A stretch of 53,762 nt of DNA from an uncultured Erysipelotrichaceae bacterium (lineage in GTDB: Bacteria; Bacillota_I; Bacilli_A; Erysipelotrichales; Coprobacillaceae): contig UPXV01000017.1 in NCBI GenBank assembly GCA_900538465.1, forward strand, positions 1-53,762, in the 5' to 3' direction. The notes beneath the pieces were generated by a model. That model saw only the letters and a program-made list of their open reading frames with translations. It was not told the DNA's origin and made no database searches. The position numbers and the translations under genes were made by a program. Positions 8,348 to 16,485 of this stretch are shown here, piece by piece. Each line of letters opens with the position of its first letter. The stretch's first letter is position 1.

Positions 8348-9712
8348 TTACTGTCCTTGTAAAACTTTTTTCCTTAAATCTTTTCCAATCGTCAATAACA
8401 TTGTTATATAACAAGCACCTCCACCAATAAAATTACTAATTGCTTCCGCAATAAATACACCATCAATTCCTATATAAATTGGTAAAATCACTGTTAATGG
8501 TGCAACAATGATAACTTTTCTAAAAATCGAAAAGAAAACCGCTTGTTTAGATTTTCCTAATCCCACAGCAATAGCTTGACCAGTCATTTGAAAAGACATC
8601 ATAAAAAAGCCAAAAAAGTATAATCGTATTGATTTTACTCCATATTGAATTATTTCAGGATTATGACTAAAAATACGTATGAAAATATCTGGAAATAAAG
8701 TAACTGACAACCATAGAATCAAACTTGTAACAAGAGAACTGACTGTCACAAACTTAATTCCCTTTAAAACACGTGCATATTGTTTAGCACCATAATTGAA
8801 CCCAAGCACAGGTTGTGAAGCATTTGCTAATCCTTGCCCTGGTAATGAAATCACTTCTCGTATAGAATTAATAATCGTCATAATTGCAATATATAAATCA
8901 CCACCATAAACCTGTAATGTTGAATTACAAACAATTGTCACAATGGAATTGGTAATCCCCATCATAAAGCCTGCCATTCCAAGTGAAAAGATCTTTGTGA
9001 CATGTTTTTTCTTTAAAATCATTTTTTCTTTTTTTATTTTTAACAAAGTCTTTTTACCTGTTAAAAAATGAATCGTCCAGATTGCTGATACCATTTGAGA
9101 TATAACAGTTGCAATGGCAGCACCTTGAACACCCATATGAAATACAAAAATAAAAATTGGATCTAAGATAATATTTGTAATAGCACCTAATAAAACACTC
9201 ATCATCCCAATTTTTGCAAAACCTTGACTATTAATAAAACTATTCATTCCTAAACCAATCAAAACAAATAATGTTCCAAACAAATAAATGGTTATATAGT
9301 CATTAGCATAACCAATGGTATTTGAACTTGCTCCAAACAACCACAGCAATGGTTCTTTAAAGACAAAACCAATCATCATAATAAGTATAGAAAAAAGAAT
9401 TAACAATGTTAGAGAATTTCCCATAATTTCTTCTGCTTCTTCTAAATCTCCTCTTCCTCTTGCAATAGAACAAAGTGGAGCACCACCCATGCCAAAAAGA
9501 TTTGCAAATGCAATCACAATAGAAATCAATGGTAAACAAAGTCCTAAACCACCCATTGCTAAAGTAGCAACATTTGGAATTCTTCCAATATAGATACGAT
9601 CAATCACATTATAAAGAACATTGATTAATTGTGCGACAATCATTGGTCCAGCTAAATGAAGAACATGTGATGACATAGATCCTTTTGCAAAATTATTTTC
9701 ATCAATTCCCAT
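8348..9712 (-). CDS. MATE family efflux transporter
   Basis: 454 aa with about 12 membrane segments in two homologous halves, the normal size for a multidrug and toxin extrusion (MATE) protein of the NorM/DinF group. It opens with the typical cytoplasmic helix followed by VLHLAGPMIVAQLINVLYN, with IDRIYIG after it and GLGMNSFINSQG in the middle. MATE proteins expel cationic drugs or metabolites in exchange for Na+ or H+; the substrate cannot be told from sequence. The start has GAGGGGGAA upstream. Confidence 0.95.
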   Translation of the reverse strand: MGIDENNFAKGSMSSHVLHLAGPMIVAQLINVLYNVIDRIYIGRIPNVATLAMGGLGLCLPLISIVIAFANLFGMGGAPLCSIARGRGDLEEAEEIMGNSLTLLILFSILIMMIGFVFKEPLLWLFGASSNTIGYANDYITIYLFGTLFVLIGLGMNSFINSQGFAKIGMMSVLLGAITNIILDPIFIFVFHMGVQGAAIATVISQMVSAIWTIHFLTGKKTLLKIKKEKMILKKKHVTKIFSLGMAGFMMGITNSIVTIVCNSTLQVYGGDLYIAIMTIINSIREVISLPGQGLANASQPVLGFNYGAKQYARVLKGIKFVTVSSLVTSLILWLSVTLFPDIFIRIFSHNPEIIQYGVKSIRLYFFGFFMMSFQMTGQAIAVGLGKSKQAVFFSIFRKVIIVAPLTVILPIYIGIDGVFIAEAISNFIGGGACYITMLLTIGKDLRKKVLQGQ

Positions 9713-9780
9713 ACAAAATTCCCCCTCTATTGTTAGTCATTATACAACTTTTTATAATTCATCAAAAATAAATTTCGTAA

Positions 9781-9820
9781 AAAGAAAAAGAGAGTTTACT
9801 TTTTTTGATTAAACTCTCTT
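9781..9820 (-). terminator. terminator of the hydrogenase unit, overlapping the last stop codon
   Basis: An 11-bp perfect stem, AAGAGAGTTTA (9788-9798) with its complement at 9810-9820, followed on the minus strand by TTTTCTTT. The stop codon of the 74-aa gene lies in the stem. Confidence 0.9.
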
Positions 9821-10020
9821 GCAATATCTTGAAATTCTCTTTTTCCTTCAATATAATCTTGAAAAACATTTTGGGGAGAAGTTCCTTTAAATATTTTACA
9901 AACTCCACAATTCTCACAATCACCATGATGACAATGAAAAAGTTCTTCAATATATGCTTGTCGTTCTTGGCTTGTTGTCTCCTCAATTTTTATTTTCTTC
10001 ATCTTATAAAAATCACTCAT
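9796..10020 (-). CDS. small Cys-rich protein coupled to the hydrogenase gene, 74 aa
   Basis: The central motif HCHHGDCENCGVCKIF (residues about 29-44) holds four Cys and three His, enough for a zinc or iron-sulfur site. The protein has no signal peptide and is otherwise charged and helical. Its start overlaps the end of the [FeFe] hydrogenase gene by 8 bases, so translation is coupled and the two are one transcript closed by a terminator. A role in hydrogenase electron transfer or cluster handling is inferred from position alone. Confidence 0.75.
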   Translation of the reverse strand: MSDFYKMKKIKIEETTSQERQAYIEELFHCHHGDCENCGVCKIFKGTSPQNVFQDYIEGKREFQDIAREFNQKK

Positions 10021-11524
10021 CTTCTACTAAAATTTCTAATTTATCAGCATATTCACTTTCCAAAGATATTTTCTTGTCAGAACTATTTTTAAATCTATTG
10101 ACAGCATTCTTTGCTTTAACAATCGTTTGTAATGTTCCTGCTCCAGCAATACATCCACCAGGGCATGCCATTCCTTCTAACAAATAGCCATCATAAACAC
10201 CTTTTTTGGCATCTTGTAACATCTTACGACAATTACGCAATCCTTCTTCAGCATGCACTTTGACTTCCTTGTCTGGATATTTTTCATGAATACAATTCAC
10301 AACAGCCTGAGCAACACCTCCACTTACTGCAAAGCCTCTTCCATCTGCTGAGGCTTGTGTCAATGGTTCTTCTTGTGTTAACTCATCAAAATGGATATCT
10401 TTGGCTTCAAACATTCCCATGATTTCTTCAAATGTTAAAACAAAATCCACATCACTTCTCACAGCCTTACGAGAAGCCTCAAGTTTTTTTGCAGCACAAG
10501 GTCCAACAAAAACAACTTTACAATCAGGGTGTGCTTTTTTAATCATACGTGCAGTTAAAACCATTGGTGTTAAAGCCATTGATATATTTGACTTAAATTC
10601 AGGGAACAATTTTTTAGCCATAACTGACCAAGCAGGACAACAAGATGTTCCCATAAAAGCTTGTTGTTTTGGAACTTTATCTAAAAAGTCTTCCGCTTCT
10701 TCAATTGTACATAAATCTGCTCCAATCGCAACTTCAATTGTATCTTCAAATCCTAAAGCTTTCATAGCCCCTTTTAATTTTTCAGGTGTAACTTTTGGAC
10801 CTAATTGCCCAACAAATGCCGGTGCAACTGCTGCATAAACTTTATATCCTTGCTTCATTGCTGTAATCAATTGGAAAATTTGTCCTTTATCACTAATAGC
10901 ACCAAAAGGACAGTTCACAAGGCACATTCCACATGAAACACATTTATCATAGTCAATATCAGCATGACCATTCTCATCAGTTCTAATGGCATCCATACCA
11001 CAAGCTTTGGCACATGGTCTTTCCATTTTCATAATGGCTCCATAAGGACAATTTTTAATACATAAGCCACACTTTATACATTTTTCTTGATCTATAACAC
11101 TACGTCCATTAACAATTTGAATAGCCCCTTTTGGACATACTTCTTTACATGGATGAGCTAAACATCCTTGACATGCATCGGTTACTTTAATTTCATTATC
11201 TGGACATGCATGACATGCAAATTTAATAATATTGATAAGTGGTGGTTCATAATATTTCTCTGCAATAATACTATTATCTATTCCTGTTGGTAAAGGTGCA
11301 TGTTGATCAATTGGACGAAGTGGTAAACCCATAGCTAAACGTAATCTTTCTCCAACAATTGCTCGTTCTAGGAAAATACTTTCACGATAAGTAGCAACTT
11401 CACCTGGAATAATTTTATATGGTAACTCTTCAATAATTGAATAATCTCCATTATAAGCCATTCTGGCAATTTCAGTAAAAATCTTTCTTCTAATATCTGT
11501 TACTGATGAATAAATTCCACGCAT
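10013..11524 (-). CDS. [FeFe] hydrogenase, monomeric (group B-like)
   Basis: 503 aa from the ATG at 11524, chosen because AAAAGGAGG lies 8 bases upstream; an in-frame upstream ATG would overlap that site. The N-terminal part has Cys-rich ferredoxin-type segments (CHAC, CQGC..CKEVCP, CIKCGLCIKNCP, CVSCGMCLVNCP). The C-terminal H-cluster domain shows all three signatures: TSCCPAW, GPCAAKK and EGMACPGGCIAG. It reversibly makes H2 from ferredoxin electrons in the cytoplasm during fermentation. No partner subunits or HydEFG maturases are in the window. It shares an operon with the small Cys-rich protein downstream. Confidence 0.95.
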   Translation of the reverse strand: MRGIYSSVTDIRRKIFTEIARMAYNGDYSIIEELPYKIIPGEVATYRESIFLERAIVGERLRLAMGLPLRPIDQHAPLPTGIDNSIIAEKYYEPPLINIIKFACHACPDNEIKVTDACQGCLAHPCKEVCPKGAIQIVNGRSVIDQEKCIKCGLCIKNCPYGAIMKMERPCAKACGMDAIRTDENGHADIDYDKCVSCGMCLVNCPFGAISDKGQIFQLITAMKQGYKVYAAVAPAFVGQLGPKVTPEKLKGAMKALGFEDTIEVAIGADLCTIEEAEDFLDKVPKQQAFMGTSCCPAWSVMAKKLFPEFKSNISMALTPMVLTARMIKKAHPDCKVVFVGPCAAKKLEASRKAVRSDVDFVLTFEEIMGMFEAKDIHFDELTQEEPLTQASADGRGFAVSGGVAQAVVNCIHEKYPDKEVKVHAEEGLRNCRKMLQDAKKGVYDGYLLEGMACPGGCIAGAGTLQTIVKAKNAVNRFKNSSDKKISLESEYADKLEILVEDE

Positions 11525-11568
11525 TTTTTTATTCCTCCTTTTTTTCATTGTATCACTTTCAAGAAACG

Positions 11569-11605
11569 AAAAAAATAAAAAGACACTTTCCCTTATGAAA
11601 ATGTC
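11569..11605 (-). terminator. terminator after the DUF3795/VOC/DsrE run
   Basis: GACACTTTC (11582-11590) pairs with GAAAATGTC (11597-11605) with one G-T wobble, followed on the minus strand by a T-rich run. Confidence 0.7.
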
Positions 11606-11667
11606 CCTACACTATAATTCTTCATATAAAGATCAACATAAACATGCTTTCTTTCATCAAAAAGTCC

Positions 11668-12045
11668 TTATGCATTTTTCCCTTCTAAAACAAGATTCAT
11701 AATATCTTCTTCATTATCAAATTGATCATAATCCCCAACATGACCTCCTGGATAATGATAAACAATTCCTTGTTGTTGATTCCTTTTTAAACATTCATAT
11801 ATTTTTTCTTCACCATATATTGAAATTAATTTAGCAAAAGTACGAATTCTCAATTTATTTAACATATGATTATCACAAGGAAATTTTTCACATTCATAAC
11901 AACCTTCTAAATGTTGTTTTTGACAACACGTAAAACATTGACATGTTTCTTTTCCAAGACACCCTTCTCTTTTGCATCCTGGACAATCTTGCCCTTCACT
12001 ACAAAAGTCACAAGATAACCCACAATAAGCAAACCCTTTCTTCAT
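11668..12045 (-). CDS. DUF3795-like Cys-rich protein, 125 aa
   Basis: Residues 1-70 carry about 15 Cys in closely spaced pairs (YCGLSCDFC, CPGCKREGC, CQCFTCC, GCYECEKFPC), the hallmark of DUF3795, a probable metal-binding domain of unknown function. The C-terminal part is helical and Cys-free. A second, shorter DUF3795 protein lies 2 kb upstream in the same run. It has a good ribosome site (AAAGGTGGG). Confidence 0.8.
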   Translation of the reverse strand: MKKGFAYCGLSCDFCSEGQDCPGCKREGCLGKETCQCFTCCQKQHLEGCYECEKFPCDNHMLNKLRIRTFAKLISIYGEEKIYECLKRNQQQGIVYHYPGGHVGDYDQFDNEEDIMNLVLEGKNA

Positions 12046-12057
12046 AATTCTTTCCCA

Positions 12058-12190
12058 CCTTTCTATGGCTTAATATAAGCAAATCCTTCGCTTTGCTTAG
12101 TAACCAATTCAAAATAGAAACATCTTGTTCAAGACATCCGCTTAATTCTTCTATCTTGATCATCATTTCTTCCATTTGAATATTCATCAT
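12058..12190 (-). pseudogene. gene remnant carrying a duplicated 3' end of the DsrE gene
   Basis: Bases 12058-12112 repeat 12607-12661 with a single mismatch over 55 nt. In the upstream copy this is the end of the DsrE gene (ELVTKQSEGFAYIKP, stop) plus the next gene's ribosome site. Here the same tail follows an unrelated reading frame that starts MMNIQMEEMMIKIEEL and shifts frame just before it. It is best read as a truncated, rearranged gene; a 60-codon frame (12008-12190) crosses it but changes frame relative to the tail, so I do not call it intact. Confidence 0.6.
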
Positions 12191-12244
12191 AAATTGTAAA
12201 CCTTATTTTACCATCTAAGTCATTCAAACAAATCATTCGTGATC

Positions 12245-12595
12245 TTAACCTACAGGTGCTGTAATTTCTATACAGTTTCCTTCACTATCTTTTATTTCAC
12301 ATACCCAATTATCATGAATCTTTGTTAAAGGAAAAACGACTTGATGATTATCTATAATCTTGTTTAGAAATTCTAAATTTTCAAACTCAAAACTTGGCAA
12401 ACAATTATTTCCATAAAGATGTTTTTCATTCATCTTACGATAAGCAAACAACCCTAAACGAAAACCATGAATATCAAACACTGAATAAATATCATCCTTC
12501 AAAGTAACAGATTGTTCCAATAAATCCTCATAAAAACAAATAGCTCTTTCCATATCTTCTACACATAAATAGAGTGATTTTAAACAACATCTCAT
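12245..12595 (-). CDS. VOC (glyoxalase/bleomycin-resistance) family protein, 116 aa
   Basis: Start at 12595, chosen because an AAAGGATGAT ribosome site precedes it and a longer frame would run back through the end of the DsrE gene. It shows the VOC pattern: first strand CLKSLYLCVEDMERAICFYE, then DIHGFRLGLFAY, and a final DSEGNCIEITAPVG strand with the Glu that often binds metal. VOC proteins act as small-molecule isomerases, lyases or binding proteins; the substrate is unknown. It starts 16 bases after DsrE ends. Confidence 0.8.
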   Translation of the reverse strand: MRCCLKSLYLCVEDMERAICFYEDLLEQSVTLKDDIYSVFDIHGFRLGLFAYRKMNEKHLYGNNCLPSFEFENLEFLNKIIDNHQVVFPLTKIHDNWVCEIKDSEGNCIEITAPVG

Positions 12596-12606
12596 GATCT
12601 TATCAT

Positions 12607-12661
12607 CCTTTCTATGGCTTAATATAAGCAAATCCTTCGCTTTGTTTAGTAACCAATTCAA
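12607..12661 (-). repeat. 55-nt direct repeat, upstream copy (pairs with 12058-12112)
   Basis: Identical to 12058-12112 except for one C/T difference. It covers the last 15 codons of the DsrE gene, its TAG stop and the following AGAAAGG ribosome site. Confidence 0.9.
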
Positions 12662-12953
12662 CGACTCCTGCATCAACAATTTGAATATTTTCCATCAGTT
12701 GTTTAGCCAAAATATGATGAGCATTCATAGCATTATGACAAGCAACAAAAATAGCACCCTTATTTATAAGTTCCTGAATTTGTGATTCTATAGAACTTCC
12801 TTTTATATAATCACAAACAGCTTCGCTATTAGCTAAGACTTCAATTTGATAATCTATATGTTGCGCTTGATAATAAACAATCATATTGGTAACATTTCCT
12901 AATGTTAAATTCCATTTTTCTCTTTCATCTATATGATAAATCACTTTATACAT
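12612..12953 (-). CDS. DsrE-like family protein, 113 aa
   Basis: The start MYKVIYHIDE, the middle EVLANSEAVCDYI and the segment GAIFVACHNAMNAHHI match the DsrE/DsrF-like fold (small sulfur-relay or related proteins). The Cys in the ACHNAM loop is at the position of the family's usual active Cys. ATG 12953 is preferred to a GTG at 12962. It overlaps the DUF4186 gene by 8 bases, so the two are translationally coupled. Confidence 0.8.
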   Translation of the reverse strand: MYKVIYHIDEREKWNLTLGNVTNMIVYYQAQHIDYQIEVLANSEAVCDYIKGSSIESQIQELINKGAIFVACHNAMNAHHILAKQLMENIQIVDAGVVELVTKQSEGFAYIKP

Positions 12954-13326
12954 ACTTACCACTTTCCTTTCTTTGTAATTCTCTTTTTATCCATTCCATA
13001 ATGATATTTACTATATAATCAACTTGTTCACTCGTTAAATCTTTTCCTTTTTGAATATGATACCATTTATACAAACAGCCTCGACAACATGTTGCCGTAG
13101 CGTGTTGAGCTATAAAAACAGGATGTCCTCGCATAGGAGTTTGTTTTCCATCATTGATTATTTTAGCAGGAGCTAATCGTTTATTGATAAAATCATAAGC
13201 ATGCTGACGAATTGTTTCTATTCCTTTTTTATCAATATAATCAAAATCTTTATCTTGAAGATGAAAACGACTTCTGAATTGTGATTTTGATAATCGTAAA
13301 AAGATATTTTGCATATCTCTATCCAT
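12946..13326 (-). CDS. DUF4186 family protein, 126 aa
   Basis: The signature HPVFIAQHATATCCRGCLYKWH-like block (residues about 70-95; here KWYHI) with its CCxxC is diagnostic for DUF4186, a small protein of unknown function, probably metal-binding. ATG 13326 is favoured because AAGGAAG is 8 bases upstream; GTG 13335 is the alternative. First gene of the DUF4186-DsrE-VOC run. A TATAAT (about 13346-13351) upstream could be its -10. Confidence 0.85.
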   Translation of the reverse strand: MDRDMQNIFLRLSKSQFRSRFHLQDKDFDYIDKKGIETIRQHAYDFINKRLAPAKIINDGKQTPMRGHPVFIAQHATATCCRGCLYKWYHIQKGKDLTSEQVDYIVNIIMEWIKRELQRKESGKYV

Positions 13327-13396
13327 AATCATCACTTCCTTATTTCCATTATACGCTTAAACAAAGAAAGAAAAAAGTGTGCTTTCACAGACGAGA

Positions 13397-13717
13397 TTAT
13401 TTTTTCTTTCTTGATTGAGGAATTGGTAATTCATCATACATTGTTTCAATGATTTGTTTAAGATATTGTTTATTCTCAATATCTTTTATAAGAATCATCT
13501 TTTTTGCTCCAGAATAGGGGATTTCATATGTTATTTCAGTCATCAATTCTTTTAAACAATTAACATCTTTGATTAAAAAGCGATTATCATAAAGACCACC
13601 AATCACTTTATCTCGATAGTAAATCAAATACTCACCCATCATAGGACGATATGTTATATCTTCTAGATATGATAATTGTTCTAAAATATAAAACAAATAT
13701 TCTTTTTGAGAAAGCAT
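13397..13717 (-). CDS. TfoX N-terminal domain protein, 106 aa
   Basis: The segment ITYRPMMGEYLIYYRDKVIGGLYD-like (residues about 20-44) followed by ELMTEITYEIPYSGAKKMILI is the TfoX/Sxy N-terminal domain, here without the C-terminal domain; stand-alone copies are common in gut Firmicutes and of unknown role. It follows the VOC gene immediately (stop and start abut) and ends in a basic KKK tail. A weak T-followed hairpin (about 13371-13390) may terminate the transcript. Confidence 0.85.
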   Translation of the reverse strand: MLSQKEYLFYILEQLSYLEDITYRPMMGEYLIYYRDKVIGGLYDNRFLIKDVNCLKELMTEITYEIPYSGAKKMILIKDIENKQYLKQIIETMYDELPIPQSRKKK

Positions 13718-14185
13718 CTACTTTAACATCCTTTGAACAACTTTAGGCGATAACATCGTAATTTGAGAAATATCTTCAACACTCTTTCCTTGAGCTTGGA
13801 AACGACGACAAACCTGCGTTAATGTTTCACTGACTTCAATTATATGATAATCAGGATCATAGAAACGGATTCCTCTTTGTCCCCAATCATGCGTCTTTAA
13901 TGGATGAACATATTCAATATCATCTCTTGATTCAAGTGATTTTAAGAAGCTATCTAAATCTTCTGTTTCAAAATATATTTCCGCATCATTACCACGATAT
14001 TGAATATCTTGACTCTCACAATCAATAAATTTTATCCAACTGTCTTTTGTTTGAAAAGATAAACCACCCGTCATTGTAAAATTTGCTCCAAAATCAACAG
14101 TCACTCTTAATCCAAAAAGCTCTTTATAAAACTGAATTGTTCTTTCACGACTATCAACAACAAACAGATTTCCAGAATATTTCAT
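13718..14185 (-). CDS. VOC family protein with helical C-terminal tail, 155 aa
   Basis: Residues 1-120 show the VOC fold (NLFVVDSRERTIQFYKELFG at the start, AEIYFETEDLDSFLKSL in the middle, GIRFYDPDYHIIEVSE at the end with the metal-type Glu). The last 35 residues add a predicted helix-turn-helix-like tail (GKSVEDISQITMLSPKVVQ). ATG 14185 is chosen since TTTGGAGGG sits 9 bases upstream; it follows the DUF3795 stop by 1 base. Substrate unknown. Confidence 0.85.
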   Translation of the reverse strand: MKYSGNLFVVDSRERTIQFYKELFGLRVTVDFGANFTMTGGLSFQTKDSWIKFIDCESQDIQYRGNDAEIYFETEDLDSFLKSLESRDDIEYVHPLKTHDWGQRGIRFYDPDYHIIEVSETLTQVCRRFQAQGKSVEDISQITMLSPKVVQRMLK

Positions 14186-14186
14186 T

Positions 14187-14447
14187 TTACTCATCCCTCC
14201 AAATTTCACATTGTTGAATTCTTAATCCATTGTCTCCTTGCTTTTCATCATAAGCAAAAGCTTTTAATGAATCACACGGAAAAGATAAACACTCTCCACA
14301 ATGTTGATAACCTTTACTTTCACAAGAATCTTTAATAACACAAGATTCACCCCAAAATGGTTTATCAATATTTAAACATCCTTGACATCCCATTAATTCT
14401 TTGTATTCACATTGACTACACTTGATACCACATCTTGATTCAATCAT
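14187..14447 (-). CDS. DUF3795 protein, 86 aa
   Basis: It has the paired Cys pattern of DUF3795 (CGIKCSQC, CQGC, ESCVIKDSC, HCGECLSFPCDSL), a probable metal-binding domain. It is shorter than the 125-aa paralogue at 11668. It follows the AraC-type regulator by 22 bases and is followed by VOC with a 1-base gap, so the order regulator-DUF3795-VOC-TfoX looks like one operon. Confidence 0.85.
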   Translation of the reverse strand: MIESRCGIKCSQCEYKELMGCQGCLNIDKPFWGESCVIKDSCESKGYQHCGECLSFPCDSLKAFAYDEKQGDNGLRIQQCEIWRDE

Positions 14448-14469
14448 TTCTTATCTTCCTCCTTATCTT

Positions 14470-15303
14470 CTATTTTACTGAAAATTTATATAATTCATTG
14501 TAAAAATCAGACATATTTTGAAGATAATGTGTTGGTGTTGTTTCACAAATCTGTTTAAAAGCATGATTAAAATGTGATTGATCAAAATAATCATATTTAT
14601 ATGTTAAATCTAATAAATCCTTTTGATTGATTTCTTGGATCAAGTGATTGACATTGACAATTCTAGAATATTTTTTTATTCCCATACCTATATAACGATG
14701 AAAATAGCGATTTAATTGACGTTCACTTTTATGAAGACTCTTGGTTAATTCTAAAATAGAAAGTTGTCCATGATGATCTTCTATTAATTTTAATGAATCT
14801 TGAATGATATGAGGAACTTTATTTTTAGCAATTTCTCGACATAAAAGGTTATCAATGAAAGCAACCATTTCATCAAATGTATTCATTGAAGCAATAGCTT
14901 TTGATATTTCTTGATATAAAGAAGAATTTAAAAGAGAAAGTTCTTCTTTTTGATCCAAAAGTGAATCAACAGATTCTCCTAAAACCTGATATAATCCTCC
15001 TGGTAAAAATTCAATAAAGAAGCGACATGGAAAGGTGTTAAGATCATTTTCAACTGTTACTATTTTTGTAGTTGGTCCCCATACTTTAATACTTAATAAT
15101 TCATAAAATTTAAATACAAAACAACCACTGACATCAGGAATCAAATGAAGAACTTGATTTTCTTCAATTGGATAGGCAGGATTTTGAAAAGTAATTGTAT
15201 AATGAGCGACAACATTCTTTAAAGGAGTACTTGGAGCTATATACAAATGATTATGACTTTTTTGAATATACTGCCCCGTATATGTTTCAACTTTAAATTC
15301 CAT
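14470..15303 (-). CDS. AraC-family transcription regulator
   Basis: 277 aa. The C-terminal third (about 165-265) carries two helix-turn-helix motifs, with the family hallmark DQSHFNHAFKQICETTPTHY near the end. The N-terminal 150 residues are a beta-rich sensing domain of the DUF6597 type seen in GlxA/AraC-like regulators. As first gene of a run of DUF3795, VOC and TfoX-N genes it probably controls that run; the ligand is unknown. Confidence 0.88.
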   Translation of the reverse strand: MEFKVETYTGQYIQKSHNHLYIAPSTPLKNVVAHYTITFQNPAYPIEENQVLHLIPDVSGCFVFKFYELLSIKVWGPTTKIVTVENDLNTFPCRFFIEFLPGGLYQVLGESVDSLLDQKEELSLLNSSLYQEISKAIASMNTFDEMVAFIDNLLCREIAKNKVPHIIQDSLKLIEDHHGQLSILELTKSLHKSERQLNRYFHRYIGMGIKKYSRIVNVNHLIQEINQKDLLDLTYKYDYFDQSHFNHAFKQICETTPTHYLQNMSDFYNELYKFSVK

Positions 15304-15366
15304 ACCATCCCACCTTTCTCTATATTTTCATAATAACAAATATAATCTTGATTTAATTGTTCATAC

Positions 15367-15921
15367 TCAGTCTTTTGATGCCTTTATGTTATCAGGATGT
15401 ATTTGTGTACGTTCTTTTGTTTCAAACAAGCTCATATAAATATCTTCTATTTCCTCAAGAGACATTTTTAATGTTTCACTCACTTCAAAAGTTCCTTGAC
15501 CTTCTTCCAACATGAGTCGTGCTTGTTGTATTTTTCCATTGAGCCAATTGTTTTCTTTCATCCACTGTTCAAATTTTTCTATCAAATATTCTTGTTGTGA
15601 TGTTGTTGCAAAGTTAGGATATTTTTTTAGACTTTCTTTTAAATAAGAATCTATCAATTCCCCTAAATATTCTCTCTGTTCGTTTTTAGATAGAACCATA
15701 TAATCACTATCTTCTTGACGAATGTCAAGCACTAAAGTCTGTTCTTTTTGATAAAACCGTCTAAATGTTCGTCCTGCATTCTTGCCACAACGTACAGTTA
15801 TTGCGATATCATAAGGGAAACCCCAATTTTTTGCTTGTTGTTCAAGTGGTTTCAATTCATGAAGTAAATCATATACACAATTTGTACCATGAGTAGTCAC
15901 ACTATAAAATTGCAATTCCAT
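15367..15921 (-). CDS. hypothetical protein, 184 aa (first gene of the immunity-like bank)
   Basis: No family recognised with confidence. A soluble protein with an N-terminal alpha/beta part (YSVTTHGTNCVYDLLHEL, then ITVRCGKNAGRTFRRFY) and a long helical C-terminal part rich in Glu and Lys, ending with a possible helix-turn-helix (FEVSETLKMSLEEIEDIYM). Size and context (nine small same-strand genes with short gaps) fit an immunity protein, but no motif proves it. Confidence 0.65.
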   Translation of the reverse strand: MELQFYSVTTHGTNCVYDLLHELKPLEQQAKNWGFPYDIAITVRCGKNAGRTFRRFYQKEQTLVLDIRQEDSDYMVLSKNEQREYLGELIDSYLKESLKKYPNFATTSQQEYLIEKFEQWMKENNWLNGKIQQARLMLEEGQGTFEVSETLKMSLEEIEDIYMSLFETKERTQIHPDNIKASKD

Positions 15922-15956
15922 AAAACTTTAATCTCCCTTCATCAATAAATATTTGA

Positions 15957-16466
15957 TTATGAAATAAACTTTTCAACTTCACCATAAAACCACAATTCAT
16001 TAGTAAATATGTCACCTTCATCATTTATAAATTGTCTTATTCCCATCTCACAAAGATCAATATCTAAACTTTGTCTTTTCGCAAATGAATCATTCTCTAT
16101 CAAAATCCATTTTTGATAATCGTCATGACGTTCAAAAAAAGACTCATAATAACTCTTATCAAGAAAAATAATGATTTCACTGCTCCAAAGATTAGGAATT
16201 GATAATAAAGCAACAATCTTACAAAACTTTAAATCTTGTGGTTTTTCTTCAATAAATTTTTTTGTTGTGGATAACCATTTTTGATAAAAGCTTCTTTTCA
16301 CTTGATTTGATGTTTTTTGCCTTTCTATAAAGGGATCACTTGGAACATGAAAATGTTCATACAAAACATCCTGATTCCAACAAGGTTCAAAACAATCAAT
16401 ATAAGAAAACATTTTTTCTAACTTACGTTTTTGACCACGTTGTTTTTTTCTACTTCCCTCATACAT
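15957..16466 (-). CDS. DUF3916 family protein, 169 aa (immunity-like)
   Basis: Matches the DUF3916 pattern from memory: a very basic start (SRKKQRGQKRKLEKM), then VPSDPFIE, CKIVALLSIPNLWSSEIIIF, SYYESFFER, KWILIE, and a final ELWFYGEVEKF. DUF3916 proteins occur in Firmicutes near polymorphic-toxin and immunity genes; their activity is unknown. 19-base gap to the upstream gene. Confidence 0.75.
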   Translation of the reverse strand: MYEGSRKKQRGQKRKLEKMFSYIDCFEPCWNQDVLYEHFHVPSDPFIERQKTSNQVKRSFYQKWLSTTKKFIEEKPQDLKFCKIVALLSIPNLWSSEIIIFLDKSYYESFFERHDDYQKWILIENDSFAKRQSLDIDLCEMGIRQFINDEGDIFTNELWFYGEVEKFIS

Positions 16467-16485
16467 AATGAATACCTCTTTTTTT

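Noticed and set aside
9762..9986. A 74-codon frame overlapping the hydrogenase-coupled gene
   Set aside because: It is the same DNA in another frame. It lacks the Cys/His motif, has no ribosome site and runs through the terminator.
12008..12190. A 60-codon frame read as a gene
   Set aside because: It overlaps the start of the DUF3795 gene and reads through the 55-nt duplicated tail in the wrong frame; I list the stretch as a remnant instead.
13371..13390. Strong terminator after the TfoX-N gene
   Set aside because: The stem is only 4 bp; mentioned with the gene but not listed as a separate feature.
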